49,365 nucleotides of DNA. It comes from a virus. Both the position numbers and the translations under genes were made by a program. Where the stretch lies: positions 1 through 49,365 of IMG/VR virus record IMGVR_UViG_3300017605_000885; one strand, 5' to 3'. This document shows, one piece after another, positions 8,735 through 16,846 of the stretch. Every line of letters starts with the position of its first letter. Position 1 is the first letter of the stretch. Under the pieces are notes generated by a model that saw only the letters and a program-made list of their open reading frames with translations, ran no database searches and was not told the DNA's origin.

Positions 8735-10434
8735 TAGGACTGGTGCTGGACTTCGTAGGTAATCAGCGAGCGATAAGTTCCATCGGCTCGCGACACACAG
8801 ACATAGCCACAAGAAGCAACTTCGTTACTGGTTATCGTGGGCGTTTCTGGAGACCCGGCCCCAGCGTCACTCAGGTTCAAGAAAGCGCCGTGCACTGCGC
8901 TGTCACTGAAGTTGACGGTATGATCGCCGAGACCGTTGCCCTTGAACACCACCACTCGACCGGCAATGCCCGGAAGAAGCGCAGGTATAGAGAGCTGTAG
9001 CAGGGCAGTAAGCGTCTGCTCTACAACCACTGTTTCAGCCTCCAGGCACGCCGACACAGTGAAGGCGGCAGCAGCAGTGACATAGACAAGTCGGCCCTTG
9101 CGGGATCCAAGATGAATGTCACCGGGAACACCAGACTCGGCATCAGTGATCTCGTACGTCTGACCCTTGTCGCCGCTAGCGGAAGGAGCAATGAAGCCGG
9201 TAAAGATGTTGCTGTCTTCCGAGAAGTCGCAGTCAGCAGAGATGCTGGTCAACTCGAAGACGAAGCCACCAGAGCCTCCATCGATGAACTTGTTGCCGGT
9301 GAAGGTTCCGACGTACTTCCCTGTGACCTGTCCATCCTCTGAATCAATCATTCGGTAGGTGCCGCTCGTGACTTCACTGGCGTCGAAGCGGCAGCCGGTG
9401 ACCGTAAAGTCTGCCCCCTGAATCAAGCGACCTGTGAAGCCGCTAGGAATCTTGAAGCTCGTTCCCTTTACCGAGATGCTTCTTTCGCCGGTCTCTGCCT
9501 GGTTGCGAAGGCCGCGGGCAGTAGACGCGCCAACTGTCACATCGCAGTCGGAGATGATGATCTTGGAAAGCCCCTCATCATCGTCCGTCAGAATAGCCTC
9601 TGCCGCACACTGAGAAGCATCGAACGAACAGCGATGGAAACTAACATTCTGATCGTTGGTGAGACTGAACAGGCGGGTATAGCTGCCAGAGCTCGTGAAC
9701 GAGAGACCCGAGAAGTTCTTCCATCCGGTGTTGGTGCTGTCGGTCAGGGCGATGAGATTGGTCGATGTGCTGCCAGAGATGATTGAGGCGCCTTCGCCGG
9801 CCCCAACCCAATTGATGTTGACCCCGGACAGAGACAGGGTTGTGATCTTGTAGGTGCCAGGCGGGAAGTAAACAGGGGCACCAGCGGCTGCCGTGGTGGC
9901 TGCAAGGATAGCCGTGGTGTCGTCGGTGACACCGTCTCCGACTGCTCCGTATGTCGGGTCCTTGACGTTGAAGATGAGACCAGAGATACCGGCAAAGCCA
10001 GTTTGAATGTTCGTGGAGACGCCACCGATGAGCACCTTCCAGTCATTCGCGCCAGCAGAGTCGTTCCACTTATCGAGAACCGCCTTCAGCGTTATGGGCT
10101 GGCCAGCGGTGTTTGCTGGGTTGCCATCGTAGTCGGTACCGGTGAACGAGTCGCTGCGGACTTCTACTACTGGCGCCGAATGTCCAACGGTAACCGTCCG
10201 AAGAGTCGTACCGGCGCTGTTCTTAATCTCCACATCGACGTAGGCGTCGCAGTAGATCTCTGCAGCACCGTTCGAGTCGAGCGTGATGATGTTGGTGCCA
10301 GGCTGAGCAACTTCCTCGAAGTCGTTATAGAGGACGGAAGCAGCACTAGAGGCCGTGCCACGAAGAACGAAGGTAGCGGTGCCGCTCTGGGCTCCGTTAA
10401 CACCAGCTGCTAGGAATTGAACGAGGGTGGCCAT
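8734..10434 (-). CDS. Tailspike-like beta-helix protein with pectate-lyase-type fold, 566 aa
   Basis: The start is taken as the ATG at 10434, three bases after the upstream stop. Residues 1-100 are beta-rich and probably form the particle-attachment domain. Around residues 165-200 there is the signature of Pectate_lyase_3/tailspike repeats: DPTYGAVGDGVTDDT followed by PVYFPPGTYKI. Residues 200-420 continue as short strands with repeated Ser/Thr/Gly turns typical of a right-handed parallel beta-helix, and the C-terminal 130 residues form a separate beta domain. Such proteins bind and often depolymerise host surface polysaccharide. Whether it hydrolyses, lyses or only binds is not visible. It sits between the gp4-like and gp10-like genes. 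Confidence 0.75.
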   Translation of the reverse strand: MATLVQFLAAGVNGAQSGTATFVLRGTASSAASVLYNDFEEVAQPGTNIITLDSNGAAEIYCDAYVDVEIKNSAGTTLRTVTVGHSAPVVEVRSDSFTGTDYDGNPANTAGQPITLKAVLDKWNDSAGANDWKVLIGGVSTNIQTGFAGISGLIFNVKDPTYGAVGDGVTDDTTAILAATTAAAGAPVYFPPGTYKITTLSLSGVNINWVGAGEGASIISGSTSTNLIALTDSTNTGWKNFSGLSFTSSGSYTRLFSLTNDQNVSFHRCSFDASQCAAEAILTDDDEGLSKIIISDCDVTVGASTARGLRNQAETGERSISVKGTSFKIPSGFTGRLIQGADFTVTGCRFDASEVTSGTYRMIDSEDGQVTGKYVGTFTGNKFIDGGSGGFVFELTSISADCDFSEDSNIFTGFIAPSASGDKGQTYEITDAESGVPGDIHLGSRKGRLVYVTAAAAFTVSACLEAETVVVEQTLTALLQLSIPALLPGIAGRVVVFKGNGLGDHTVNFSDSAVHGAFLNLSDAGAGSPETPTITSNEVASCGYVCVSRADGTYRSLITYEVQHQS

Positions 10435-10436
10435 AG

Positions 10437-11189
10437 TCAGCAGCACCTATTGGACCACGGGGATCCATGCATGAAGACGATATCCGGTGGCGTGTTGTTG
10501 GTGTCGTAGGCCTTGAGCAATTCGAATGCCTCGTCTCTGTCTCGCTTCATTCGGTCACAGGCATCGAGCGGCATGGAGCTGTCGACCATCAGCTCGTAGG
10601 CTAGGGCGTAAACGGCCCAGAGCTCCCAGTGCCGCTTGAAGTCTGGGTTATCGGACCCGGTAGATGAGCTGCCTGGTATGCGGTGCGTTCTGAAGCGAAT
10701 CTTTCCCGCTTCAGAGGGGATAGGCCAAACTCGAAGCTGAAGCTGTCCGCTCGCATTCTGATTGTTGCGTTCAAGGAAGTAGTGCATCGGAATCCCGCTG
10801 CTGTTCTTCCCGGAGAGCTGGTTCCATCGGAAGCCGGACATGGGCTTGACGGGGGTTTCACCGGTGGTCTGCTCTTCCTCTGGATCGTTGTCAGCTGGGA
10901 TGTAGGAGCCATCGTCGATGATATTCAGGATGTCAGCGTCCAGCGTGTAGCTGTGCGTCCCGATGACGAGGTCCAGCACATCCAAGTTGACGAAGTACTC
11001 GAAGTAGCGATGGGTCGAATGAGCAGCCAGGAGCCGGTTCAGGGCACGGCGACCGTGCGCTGCCTTGCTGGTCCATTGCACGTCGGAGCCGATGCCGAAC
11101 TCGATAGGCAAGAGGCCAGCCTTCTTGAAGGCATCGAGCACCACCTCATCAATGGTGGGAACGGTTGCTGGGTTGGCGTTGATGGCCAT
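10437..11189 (-). CDS. P22 gp4-like tail accessory factor / portal adaptor, 250 aa
   Basis: I choose the ATG at 11189 (MAINANPATVPTIDEV), with a G-rich ribosome site upstream, over a TTG nine bases earlier that overlaps the preceding stop. The N-terminal 60 residues are helical and contain a hallmark of the gp4 family: a ten-residue helix ending in a basic ARRALN-like stretch (here AHGRRALNRLLAA). The middle is beta-rich, and the C-terminus returns to helix with WAVYALAYELM, also typical. The gp4 ring binds under the portal and extends the DNA channel. Position between the zinc-ribbon gene and tailspike fits head completion. It is longer than P22 gp4 (166 aa), so the homology is inferred. Confidence 0.6.
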   Translation of the reverse strand: MAINANPATVPTIDEVVLDAFKKAGLLPIEFGIGSDVQWTSKAAHGRRALNRLLAAHSTHRYFEYFVNLDVLDLVIGTHSYTLDADILNIIDDGSYIPADNDPEEEQTTGETPVKPMSGFRWNQLSGKNSSGIPMHYFLERNNQNASGQLQLRVWPIPSEAGKIRFRTHRIPGSSSTGSDNPDFKRHWELWAVYALAYELMVDSSMPLDACDRMKRDRDEAFELLKAYDTNNTPPDIVFMHGSPWSNRCC

Positions 11190-11194
11190 CAGGT

Positions 11195-11512
11195 TCAACC
11201 CCCGACGTCATCGTCGGTGTAACGAGTAATGTCTGCCGCGGTCGTCCGATGGATCACGGGCAGCGTGCGCGAGTCATCTCGGCCGCCGTCGAAGCGATTC
11301 GGGTACTTGAAGACCTGGGCCGCGTGCTCGGCGTTCAGCCGCGAGAGCTGGACTTCATCTCGTCCCTTAGCGTCCACAGAGCACGCCAGTAGCCCATTCT
11401 CTTTCCGGACGAGCTGGTGGCGCATGAACGGTGCTCCGCAGTAGTCGCAACATGCCCGATAGGTGCCACGGGGCCAGTTCTTGCGGATGTGGTCGGGGAT
11501 GGTTTTCGGCAT
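11195..11512 (-). CDS. Small zinc-ribbon-like virion-operon protein, 105 aa
   Basis: The sequence begins MPKTIPDHIRKNWPRGTYR followed by ACCDYCGAPF, a Cys-rich knuckle (C-C-x-x-C), and a further Cys near residue 44 (LLACSVD). This could bind one zinc ion. The rest is charged and shows no enzyme motif. It lies just downstream of the terminator at 11524-11563 and just upstream of the gp4-like gene, so it is the first gene of the tail segment. Similar short Cys-containing proteins occur beside podovirus tail genes. I cannot name the function. Confidence 0.75.
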   Translation of the reverse strand: MPKTIPDHIRKNWPRGTYRACCDYCGAPFMRHQLVRKENGLLACSVDAKGRDEVQLSRLNAEHAAQVFKYPNRFDGGRDDSRTLPVIHRTTAADITRYTDDDVGG

Positions 11513-11523
11513 AGGCGGCGCAT

Positions 11524-11563
11524 AAAAAAACCCGAGCAGCGAAGGAGTCCACGCCGCCCGGGT
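11524..11563 (-). terminator. Rho-independent terminator after the capsid genes
   Basis: On the minus strand the stem ACCCGGGC pairs with GCTCGGGT (eight pairs with one G-T wobble; plus-strand 11556-11563 and 11530-11537) and is followed by seven T residues. It separates capsid-type genes from tail genes and would reduce downstream transcription, which suits a highly expressed capsid gene ahead of low-copy tail genes. Confidence 0.85.
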
Positions 11564-11595
11564 CTTAGGTTTGCGGCTAGACCGCGAGATGTGGG

Positions 11596-12540
11596 TTACT
11601 CGATCGTGGCAGTGCCGATGGTCGAGGAGATGGCAGTACCAGCGTTCTCGTCATGGCCCAGGTTGTCGAAGGCCCTCACCGCGTGGTTCGATGAACCAGC
11701 GGCACTTAGCGCAGCCGAGGCAACCGTGACATCCGCGAGGAAAGCCAGGTTGTTCTCACTGATGATGCCGGCAAGACCCGCCGTGTCCGTCCAACGAATG
11801 GCCACTGCTGCAGCAGCGCGACGGTTGACGATGTTGTTCTTGCTGATGCGGAACTGAGTCGCAGCAGCCGAGAACTCGATGACACCGTTCGTTGCGCCAG
11901 CGGCCTGGATGTCGAAGTCGTTGTTGTTGATGACAAGGCCATCTACAGCGCCAGTCACGCTGATGGCGTTGGTGTTGACCGCTGTGCTCGTCCCAGCGAC
12001 ACGGTTGCGCTCGAAGCGGAAGTCGTTGCCGCCAGCTGCGACGATGATGGGGGTTGTAACATCCAGGGCCGAGCTGGTGCCCGTCTGGATGTAGCAATCT
12101 TCCATCGCGCAGCCTTGGGCGCTGACCGTCACGTAGTTCGCCACGGCGTCGATGCCGCACGTGAACTTGATGCCCTTGATGAGCACGTCGTTAACGTCGA
12201 GCAGGAACGTGGACGTGGTCGCCGTGAAGTTGAGCGTCGGCATGACACTCGACATGTACGGGCCCAGGCCAACGATCTGGGTACCGGCGACCAGAGAGGT
12301 GGCGTAGTCCGCAGCGCTGACAGACTCGGAGTAGCCCGGCAAGACGAATACGATGTCTCCCTTCCCAGACCGGCAACGAGCCAAGGCTGCGTTGAGCGTC
12401 GTGACTCGGTTGTTCTCCAGGAAGGAGCTGTCGAATTGCCCAGCGGGACCGAGGAACGTCACCTGAGCACCCGGCATAATCCAGGTGCCAAACAAGCTCC
12501 GGATACCGAAGGTCTTCTGTCCAATGAGAGGAAGAGACAT
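11596..12540 (-). CDS. Right-handed beta-helix virion protein (probable capsid decoration), 314 aa
   Basis: This 314-residue protein starts MSLPLIGQKTFGIRSLFGTW and carries a series of short strands with Asn/Gly turns across residues 60-260 (for example DGLVINNNDFDI and RFERNRVAGTS), the pattern of a right-handed parallel beta-helix. It begins 10 bases after the major capsid stop and ends just before the terminator at 11524-11563, so it is expressed with the capsid protein and probably in high amount. That context argues for a capsid-surface or decoration protein rather than a low-copy tailspike; the separate tailspike-like gene lies further downstream. The function is inference. Confidence 0.75.
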   Translation of the reverse strand: MSLPLIGQKTFGIRSLFGTWIMPGAQVTFLGPAGQFDSSFLENNRVTTLNAALARCRSGKGDIVFVLPGYSESVSAADYATSLVAGTQIVGLGPYMSSVMPTLNFTATTSTFLLDVNDVLIKGIKFTCGIDAVANYVTVSAQGCAMEDCYIQTGTSSALDVTTPIIVAAGGNDFRFERNRVAGTSTAVNTNAISVTGAVDGLVINNNDFDIQAAGATNGVIEFSAAATQFRISKNNIVNRRAAAAVAIRWTDTAGLAGIISENNLAFLADVTVASAALSAAGSSNHAVRAFDNLGHDENAGTAISSTIGTATIE

Positions 12541-12549
12541 CGGTCCTCC

Positions 12550-13467
12550 TTAGGCGTTGACGAACATGATGCAGCGAGGTTCGCTGGTGCCGTTGTCCCA
12601 GCGCCCACTGAGCGAGTAGTTCATCAGCTCGGCGTTGTGGTCGATCCAGGTGTTGCTCTTGAACTTCTTCTTCCAGCGCATCTGGAAGCCGTTCTCGGCG
12701 TCGGTCTGGAGCGCCCAGTTGGTCGTGGTGTTGGTCCAGTACTTGAGCTGGACCCGCTTGATGTTGTTGTCGTACTCCTTGATGACGTTGATGGCCGTGA
12801 AGTTGCCAGCTTCCGGGTCCATCTTCGAGCCAAGGAGAACGGTCCAGATGGAGCGCTGCTGAACCGGGTGGAGAACCGCCCGCGCCTTGTAGCCCTGGAT
12901 GAGGCCGTCATGGTCAACGAGCTGGTCCAGCTGGGCGATGAGAGCGCCCCAGGAGGCAGTGGAGGGAGCCATCGGGGTGGCTGCCATGTTGGAGAAAGAC
13001 CCGCCAGCAGCGAGCGGGTGAGAAGTGGAGGCGAGAGCAACACCATCGGGGCCTGGGAAGCTGGCGTTCGTCGCGCGAACCAGGAGGTTCGTGCAATCGA
13101 TATCAGCCGTCTTGAAGCCCGCTCGCTTCAGGCGTTTGACTGCCTGAATGACCTTCGGGTACTTCGAGTCGTCCATCGCCTCTTCCGTGACGATGTACTT
13201 GGCCGCGAACTTCCGAGCCTGATACCGCTTGGTGTAACCTTCCGTGATTGTCAGAGGAGCAATCTCGGTGCCTTCCGGCGTCTCTGCGAGGAGACCGCCG
13301 CCCGAGTATTCCTGGTCGTCCTCATAGTTGTCGTTCATCGGACGGTTCATCATCCACTGCGGATAATCCAAGTCCGATTCGACTCCATCGAGCTGATCTG
13401 TGATGATCTCCTCAAGGGTTTCCTTGAGGTTCATCGCAATCGAGCCGGTAAAGACCTCGCCTGCCAT
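12550..13467 (-). CDS. Major capsid protein, HK97-fold type, 305 aa
   Basis: The 305-residue product has an N-terminal helical arm (MAGEVFTGSIAMNLKETLEE), followed by an extended E-loop-like segment with a GTEIAPL motif. The middle contains the signature STSHPLAAGGSFSN, common in HK97-fold capsid proteins of the Mu-gpT-like and related groups, then a helical P-domain stretch ending in KARAVLHPVQQRSIWTVL. The C-terminal part is beta-rich and ends CIMFVNA. It lies downstream of the scaffold and upstream of a beta-helix protein and terminator. The mRNA leader before it (13499-13570) forms a strong hairpin pair, suggesting translational or stability control. Confidence 0.85.
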   Translation of the reverse strand: MAGEVFTGSIAMNLKETLEEIITDQLDGVESDLDYPQWMMNRPMNDNYEDDQEYSGGGLLAETPEGTEIAPLTITEGYTKRYQARKFAAKYIVTEEAMDDSKYPKVIQAVKRLKRAGFKTADIDCTNLLVRATNASFPGPDGVALASTSHPLAAGGSFSNMAATPMAPSTASWGALIAQLDQLVDHDGLIQGYKARAVLHPVQQRSIWTVLLGSKMDPEAGNFTAINVIKEYDNNIKRVQLKYWTNTTTNWALQTDAENGFQMRWKKKFKSNTWIDHNAELMNYSLSGRWDNGTSEPRCIMFVNA

Positions 13468-13498
13468 GTTGTTCTATCCTGTCGTCAGGGTTAGTTGG

Positions 13499-13570
13499 GG
13501 CTTGTCAGCTGTGTCTGTCTCATGTCCTCGGACAACGCCGAGGCCTATCGACTCCTGCTACTGACAAGCC
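13499..13570 (-). promoter_or_regulatory. Structured leader upstream of the major capsid gene
   Basis: The gap between the 220-residue head gene and the capsid gene contains an outer inverted repeat GGCTTGTCAG / CTGACAAGCC (13499-13508 and 13561-13570, ten perfect pairs) that encloses an inner hairpin CCTCGG / CCGAGG (13526-13531 and 13538-13543). No T-run follows, so a terminator is unlikely. In the transcript this would be a two-tier stem about 30 bases before the capsid start, suitable for an RNase processing or mRNA-stabilising element. The structure is seen directly; its function is inferred. Confidence 0.6.
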
Positions 13571-13577
13571 TCAGTCG

Positions 13578-14240
13578 TTACACGCCAGCCATGCCGGTCG
13601 CGCCGTTCAGCACCGGATCGAGGCCTTGGTTCAGCTGAACGAGAAGCTTCACGTTGAGACCAGAGAAGTCGAAGTTCTCACGAGTCTTGCTGACACCAAC
13701 GATCCTGAAGTTCAGGGCAGCCGTTGTGGCGTGAGTCGAGATGTCGAGCAACGGATTCGCCCGAGGACGGTCCGAGTTAGTCGTGTCTGGCGAGTAGACG
13801 AAGTCGACGTTCTCGCCAACGAAGGCTCGATAGGCAGCCAGCGTGGTCGCGGTGACCGCGTCATCGCAGTCCATCTGCCAGTAGTGGCTGGAGAACGGCG
13901 CGACGATGAGCTTGCTCGTTGTCTCCTCTAGCGTGTACGACGTGGCGCCGGGCAAGTAGCTTGCGGGTCGTGCCTTGTTGTTGGCGTCCACCTTGGCGTT
14001 GGCAATGCTCATCACGACGCCAAACATGGTGTCCCGAGCTGCCGTGTCGTTGCTCAGCTCCATGAATCCAGTGGAAAGAAGGTCCACGGGGTCACCGATG
14101 GAGATACCGACGTTGGTGTTGCCGCCGCCAACGTTGCCCTGATATGCCGAAGCGACGAGGCCTTCCACGCAAGCAGGTCGCCCGCTACCACTCTGGGTAG
14201 AGAAGAACTTGATTCCGTAGACGTGTCGGTTGTCTGCCAT
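13578..14240 (-). CDS. Head decoration/capsid-associated protein, 220 aa
   Basis: A 220-residue, Gly/Ala/Asn-rich, beta-strand-rich protein beginning MADNRHVYGIKFFSTQSGSG, with no charged helices, signal peptide or enzyme motif. It is encoded between the scaffold region and the major capsid gene. The Gly-rich segment around residues 35-50 (GNVGGGNTNVGISIGDP) and the overall strand pattern resemble phage head-stabilising or decoration proteins. It is preceded by a good ribosome site (AAGAAGG) before the ATG at 14240. The exact family is not recognised. Confidence 0.7.
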   Translation of the reverse strand: MADNRHVYGIKFFSTQSGSGRPACVEGLVASAYQGNVGGGNTNVGISIGDPVDLLSTGFMELSNDTAARDTMFGVVMSIANAKVDANNKARPASYLPGATSYTLEETTSKLIVAPFSSHYWQMDCDDAVTATTLAAYRAFVGENVDFVYSPDTTNSDRPRANPLLDISTHATTAALNFRIVGVSKTRENFDFSGLNVKLLVQLNQGLDPVLNGATGMAGV

Positions 14241-14276
14241 GATTGACCTTCTTTCCCCAACCGGGATTATGAGCTG

Positions 14277-14774
14277 CTATTCGCGAAAGACTGCTTCGCT
14301 GGGATCTGGGTTCTGAACCAGGTCGCTGACCTCATGGTTCATCTGAAGACCAGCAACGCTCACGGGAGCTTCGAGATTGACTCGCTTGATCCTGTGCATG
14401 AGCTTGTCCTGGTACTGCTGCCCCGTCATGCCGTTGGGGCCACTGAGGAAGATCTCGTCCGAGCGTTCCTTGGAGCAACTCAGTAGGAAGTTGCCCTTCC
14501 AGCCGAGCGGGCTTCCTACGACAACCGGTTCACCGAGGTTGATGCGCACGCCGTCCGGCGTCGCTTCTTCGAGTCGGTAGCCATGAGAGAGGTAGAGCTC
14601 AAACGACATAGGATGCTGTGTATCCTTTGGCGCGAGCACGTACTTGCGGCCTGGGTCTGCTCCGATGAGCTGGCCATCATGACCAGCCTCGTGGGTGGGT
14701 CGCGTCCTGGGCGTGACCTTCGTCTGATTGAGATCCGGGCTCTGCCGATGCCGGATGGCTCGTGTGCGCTGCAT
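14277..14774 (-). CDS. Unrecognised head-region protein, 165 aa
   Basis: I place the start at the ATG at 14774 (MQRTRAIRHRQSP) because AAGGAGG lies five bases before it; the ATG at 14789 would put that ribosome site inside the gene and has a poor site of its own. The product has a basic N-terminus, then a mixed fold with several Gly and Pro turns, e.g. PVVVGSPLGWKGNF. I recognise no domain. Its place between the scaffold and the head protein suggests a virion or assembly factor. Confidence 0.75.
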   Translation of the reverse strand: MQRTRAIRHRQSPDLNQTKVTPRTRPTHEAGHDGQLIGADPGRKYVLAPKDTQHPMSFELYLSHGYRLEEATPDGVRINLGEPVVVGSPLGWKGNFLLSCSKERSDEIFLSGPNGMTGQQYQDKLMHRIKRVNLEAPVSVAGLQMNHEVSDLVQNPDPSEAVFRE

Positions 14775-14853
14775 GAGCGCCTCCTTCATTCTGAATGGGT
14801 TCCCCCTCTCCTAACAACCGAACTAATGGCCTAGATAGATAAGCCGAGAACGC

Positions 14854-15729
14854 TTAGCGATTAGCTTGCCTGGCCTTCTGAGCCGCCTTCTGAGCGCGGA
14901 TGCCGGGACCTTTAGCCCATTGGGCATAGACCTTCTTCTCGTCACCATTGAAGGCCTGGCCGTACATGGCCATCGCCATGATCTTCTCGCTCTTCCCCAT
15001 CTTCACGACGTTGCTCTTTGGTTCCACGTTGGTCCTTCGGGTGTTGGAGTAGCCGGACAGCTGATCTCGGTCGCGTTCGGTAGGAGCCGAGCGGCGCCCG
15101 CCGAGACCAAAAGCCTGACGAGCCGAGTTCATCGCCAGGTCAACGGTCGCTGGAGAGTCAGGGTGGCCCTGAGCTCGCAACATGTCGTACTGGCCACGGG
15201 CGTACATGTTCGCCTGCGGGTGGTTCTGGACATCACCGTACTGCGCTCGGTAGTGCTGGGCCTGAGCAGCGGCAACGAAGGTCGGCATCGTTGTCTGGAT
15301 TGCCCGCTGTGTGGACAGGTCAATCCGGCGCTGCTGCAGAGCACGGGCCTTGTTGTCGTACTCGGTGAGCAAGCTCGGGTTACTGCGGAAGGTGCCAGCT
15401 TGCTTGTGGGCCTCCCACTGGATGCCTAGAGCACGCTCTTCGGCGGTGATGGCATCTTCCTGAGACTTCCACGGATCGGGGCCGGAGCTGGGCCCTGACG
15501 GCGCCGCACCAGGGTTGCCAGTAAGACGCGCCCGAATGGCGTCAAGGTCCGACGCAAGACGCTGCTGGTTGGCTTCGGCTTGTCGCCAGCGGTCGTCATC
15601 CCCGGCTGCTCCGCCATCTTCCTTCTCCTTGCCCACCGTGACGATGGTCTCGTTGCCATCTTCAACGAACGAGACTGGGGTCTCGTCCTTCTTCTCTGGT
15701 TCTGTATTAACCTCAATCTCGTCGGCCAT
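14854..15729 (-). CDS. Scaffolding protein, 291 aa
   Basis: A 291-residue, highly charged, helix-rich protein. The N-terminal 60 residues are acidic (EVNTEPEKKDE, then GDDDRW), and the middle has long amphipathic helices with Gln/Ala/Arg. The C-terminus ends in a basic helix (AQKAAQKARQANR), as in phage scaffolds that bind the coat protein electrostatically. It lies two genes upstream of the head protein and major capsid, the standard scaffold slot. There is no protease motif. The identification rests on composition and synteny. Confidence 0.75.
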   Translation of the reverse strand: MADEIEVNTEPEKKDETPVSFVEDGNETIVTVGKEKEDGGAAGDDDRWRQAEANQQRLASDLDAIRARLTGNPGAAPSGPSSGPDPWKSQEDAITAEERALGIQWEAHKQAGTFRSNPSLLTEYDNKARALQQRRIDLSTQRAIQTTMPTFVAAAQAQHYRAQYGDVQNHPQANMYARGQYDMLRAQGHPDSPATVDLAMNSARQAFGLGGRRSAPTERDRDQLSGYSNTRRTNVEPKSNVVKMGKSEKIMAMAMYGQAFNGDEKKVYAQWAKGPGIRAQKAAQKARQANR

Positions 15730-15737
15730 TCGGGCTC

Positions 15738-15968
15738 CTATTCACCAAAGAGCAAAGTCTTCGGGCTGATGTCGAGAACCTCTGCAAACAAGAACACCGC
15801 TACGAGCGATGGACAGCAGAGGCCTCGTTCCATGTTGCTAATCGTCTGCGGGTGATAACCCGTCTTCGCGGCAAACTGGTCCTGGCTGTAGTTCTTGCTC
15901 ACTCGGCAAGCTGCCAGTCGTCTGCCAAAAGCCCCCTGGAACTCGTTCTTGTCAAACCGAGGGGTCAT
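15738..15968 (-). CDS. Cro/CI-type helix-turn-helix protein inside the head operon, 76 aa
   Basis: The start is the ATG at 15968, 17 bases inside the end of the upstream gene, giving MTPRFDKNEFQGAFGRRL. A longer open frame exists upstream but is antisense-like in composition. Residues 12-70 form an HTH_3 domain: RRLAACRVSKNYSQDQFAAK (helices 1-2), TGYHPQTISNMERG (recognition helix and the conserved N-x-E-R-G), then PSLVAVFLFAEVLDISPKTL. Such proteins bind operator DNA as dimers. Its position between a structural gene and the scaffold is unusual. It may autoregulate late genes or take part in immunity; neither is visible in the sequence. Confidence 0.8.
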   Translation of the reverse strand: MTPRFDKNEFQGAFGRRLAACRVSKNYSQDQFAAKTGYHPQTISNMERGLCCPSLVAVFLFAEVLDISPKTLLFGE

Positions 15969-16599
15969 AGTACGCGGCGACCTTGAGCCCCGTCGTGACA
16001 GTGGACCCGTCTTCGAGCGTACGTTCGAAGCGATGGTCATAGCCGCCTTTCTCTGTAGCGACGTTGACGACGCGAACAACGCCAGAGTGAATCTCCCGCG
16101 CCAAGTCTTCAGAAGACACCATGTCACCATCACGGAGGGTAAACACCGTGAGCGGATGGCCATCGATCTCCTGAACCTCCTGTACGAATGGGGCGTACTT
16201 CTTGAACCTGACGATGTGACCGAGGTCACAGCCGCTAGAACGGAGCGCATCGAGAGCCGCTAGTCCAGCGGAACAGATGATGCCGCGGGCAGCCGTCGCT
16301 CGGTCGTGAGCAATGCGGGCCTCGGGCTTGATAATCTTCCCACCTTCGGCGTAGGTATCCCGCTCGGTCATGTTGAGCTGCCAGAGGTAGACCTTGTCGA
16401 AGAGCGGATAGTGCTCGAAGCAGCCGTTGGGGATCCCGTACTCGAAGCGTCGTTCGTCGAGCAGCTTCGGGATACGATAGGTGCCTCGTGGAGCGAGGCT
16501 CTGCTCCAACTTGTCGGCAATCTGACGAGCGATGAGCTGCCGCTTGACTAAGTGACTCTCCTGGTCGTTGTGCTCACGTAGAGCCTTCGCTAGGTCCAT
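15952..16599 (-). CDS. Unrecognised head-operon protein, 215 aa
   Basis: A 215-residue protein. The N-terminal 40 residues are a charged helix (MDLAKALREHNDQESHLVKR). The middle contains IPNGCFEHYPLFDKVYL, and the C-terminal half has strand-turn patterns around IVRFKKYAPFV and FTLRDGDMVSSEDL that loosely recall a GroES-like barrel, which is a weak impression only. The gene overlaps the upstream small gene by 26 bases and the downstream HTH gene by 17. It lies between portal and scaffold. Function unknown. Confidence 0.75.
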   Translation of the reverse strand: MDLAKALREHNDQESHLVKRQLIARQIADKLEQSLAPRGTYRIPKLLDERRFEYGIPNGCFEHYPLFDKVYLWQLNMTERDTYAEGGKIIKPEARIAHDRATAARGIICSAGLAALDALRSSGCDLGHIVRFKKYAPFVQEVQEIDGHPLTVFTLRDGDMVSSEDLAREIHSGVVRVVNVATEKGGYDHRFERTLEDGSTVTTGLKVAAYYDPSV

Positions 16600-16846
16600 C
16601 TGACTCCTCTTCTTCCTCAGGAGCTTGCCCGAGGTACGTAACCATGAACTTGTTCAAGTCTCCCTTGTACAAGTCGGTGAAAGCTTCGAGCACATGCTGA
16701 ACGGCTTCGACGGCGCCACCCTTCACCCGAATGGCGCCTTCCGGAAGCTTGCAGTTGACACTCATCTGAGCGAGCTCATTGATGAGGTCAAGCTTTCGGC
16801 GAGTTAACCAACTGCCGAAAGCCATCATCTTATCGGTGTCGCTCAT
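16574..16846 (-). CDS. Small acidic protein after portal, 90 aa
   Basis: The ATG at 16846 overlaps the portal stop in an ATGA junction, so translation is coupled. The 90 residues are mostly helical (MSDTDKMMAFGSWLTRRKLD) and end in a strongly acidic tail with a run of Glu near residue 78. No family is recognised. Position next to portal suggests a portal- or scaffold-associated assembly factor. Confidence 0.75.
   Translation of the reverse strand: MSDTDKMMAFGSWLTRRKLDLINELAQMSVNCKLPEGAIRVKGGAVEAVQHVLEAFTDLYKGDLNKFMVTYLGQAPEEEEESDGPSEGST

Noticed and set aside
12115-13494. Long rightward open frame (459 codons) opposite the major capsid gene
   Set aside because: It is antisense to a clear capsid gene, lacks a ribosome site and has the Arg/Val/Asp-rich composition typical of a mirror frame in a GC-rich gene.
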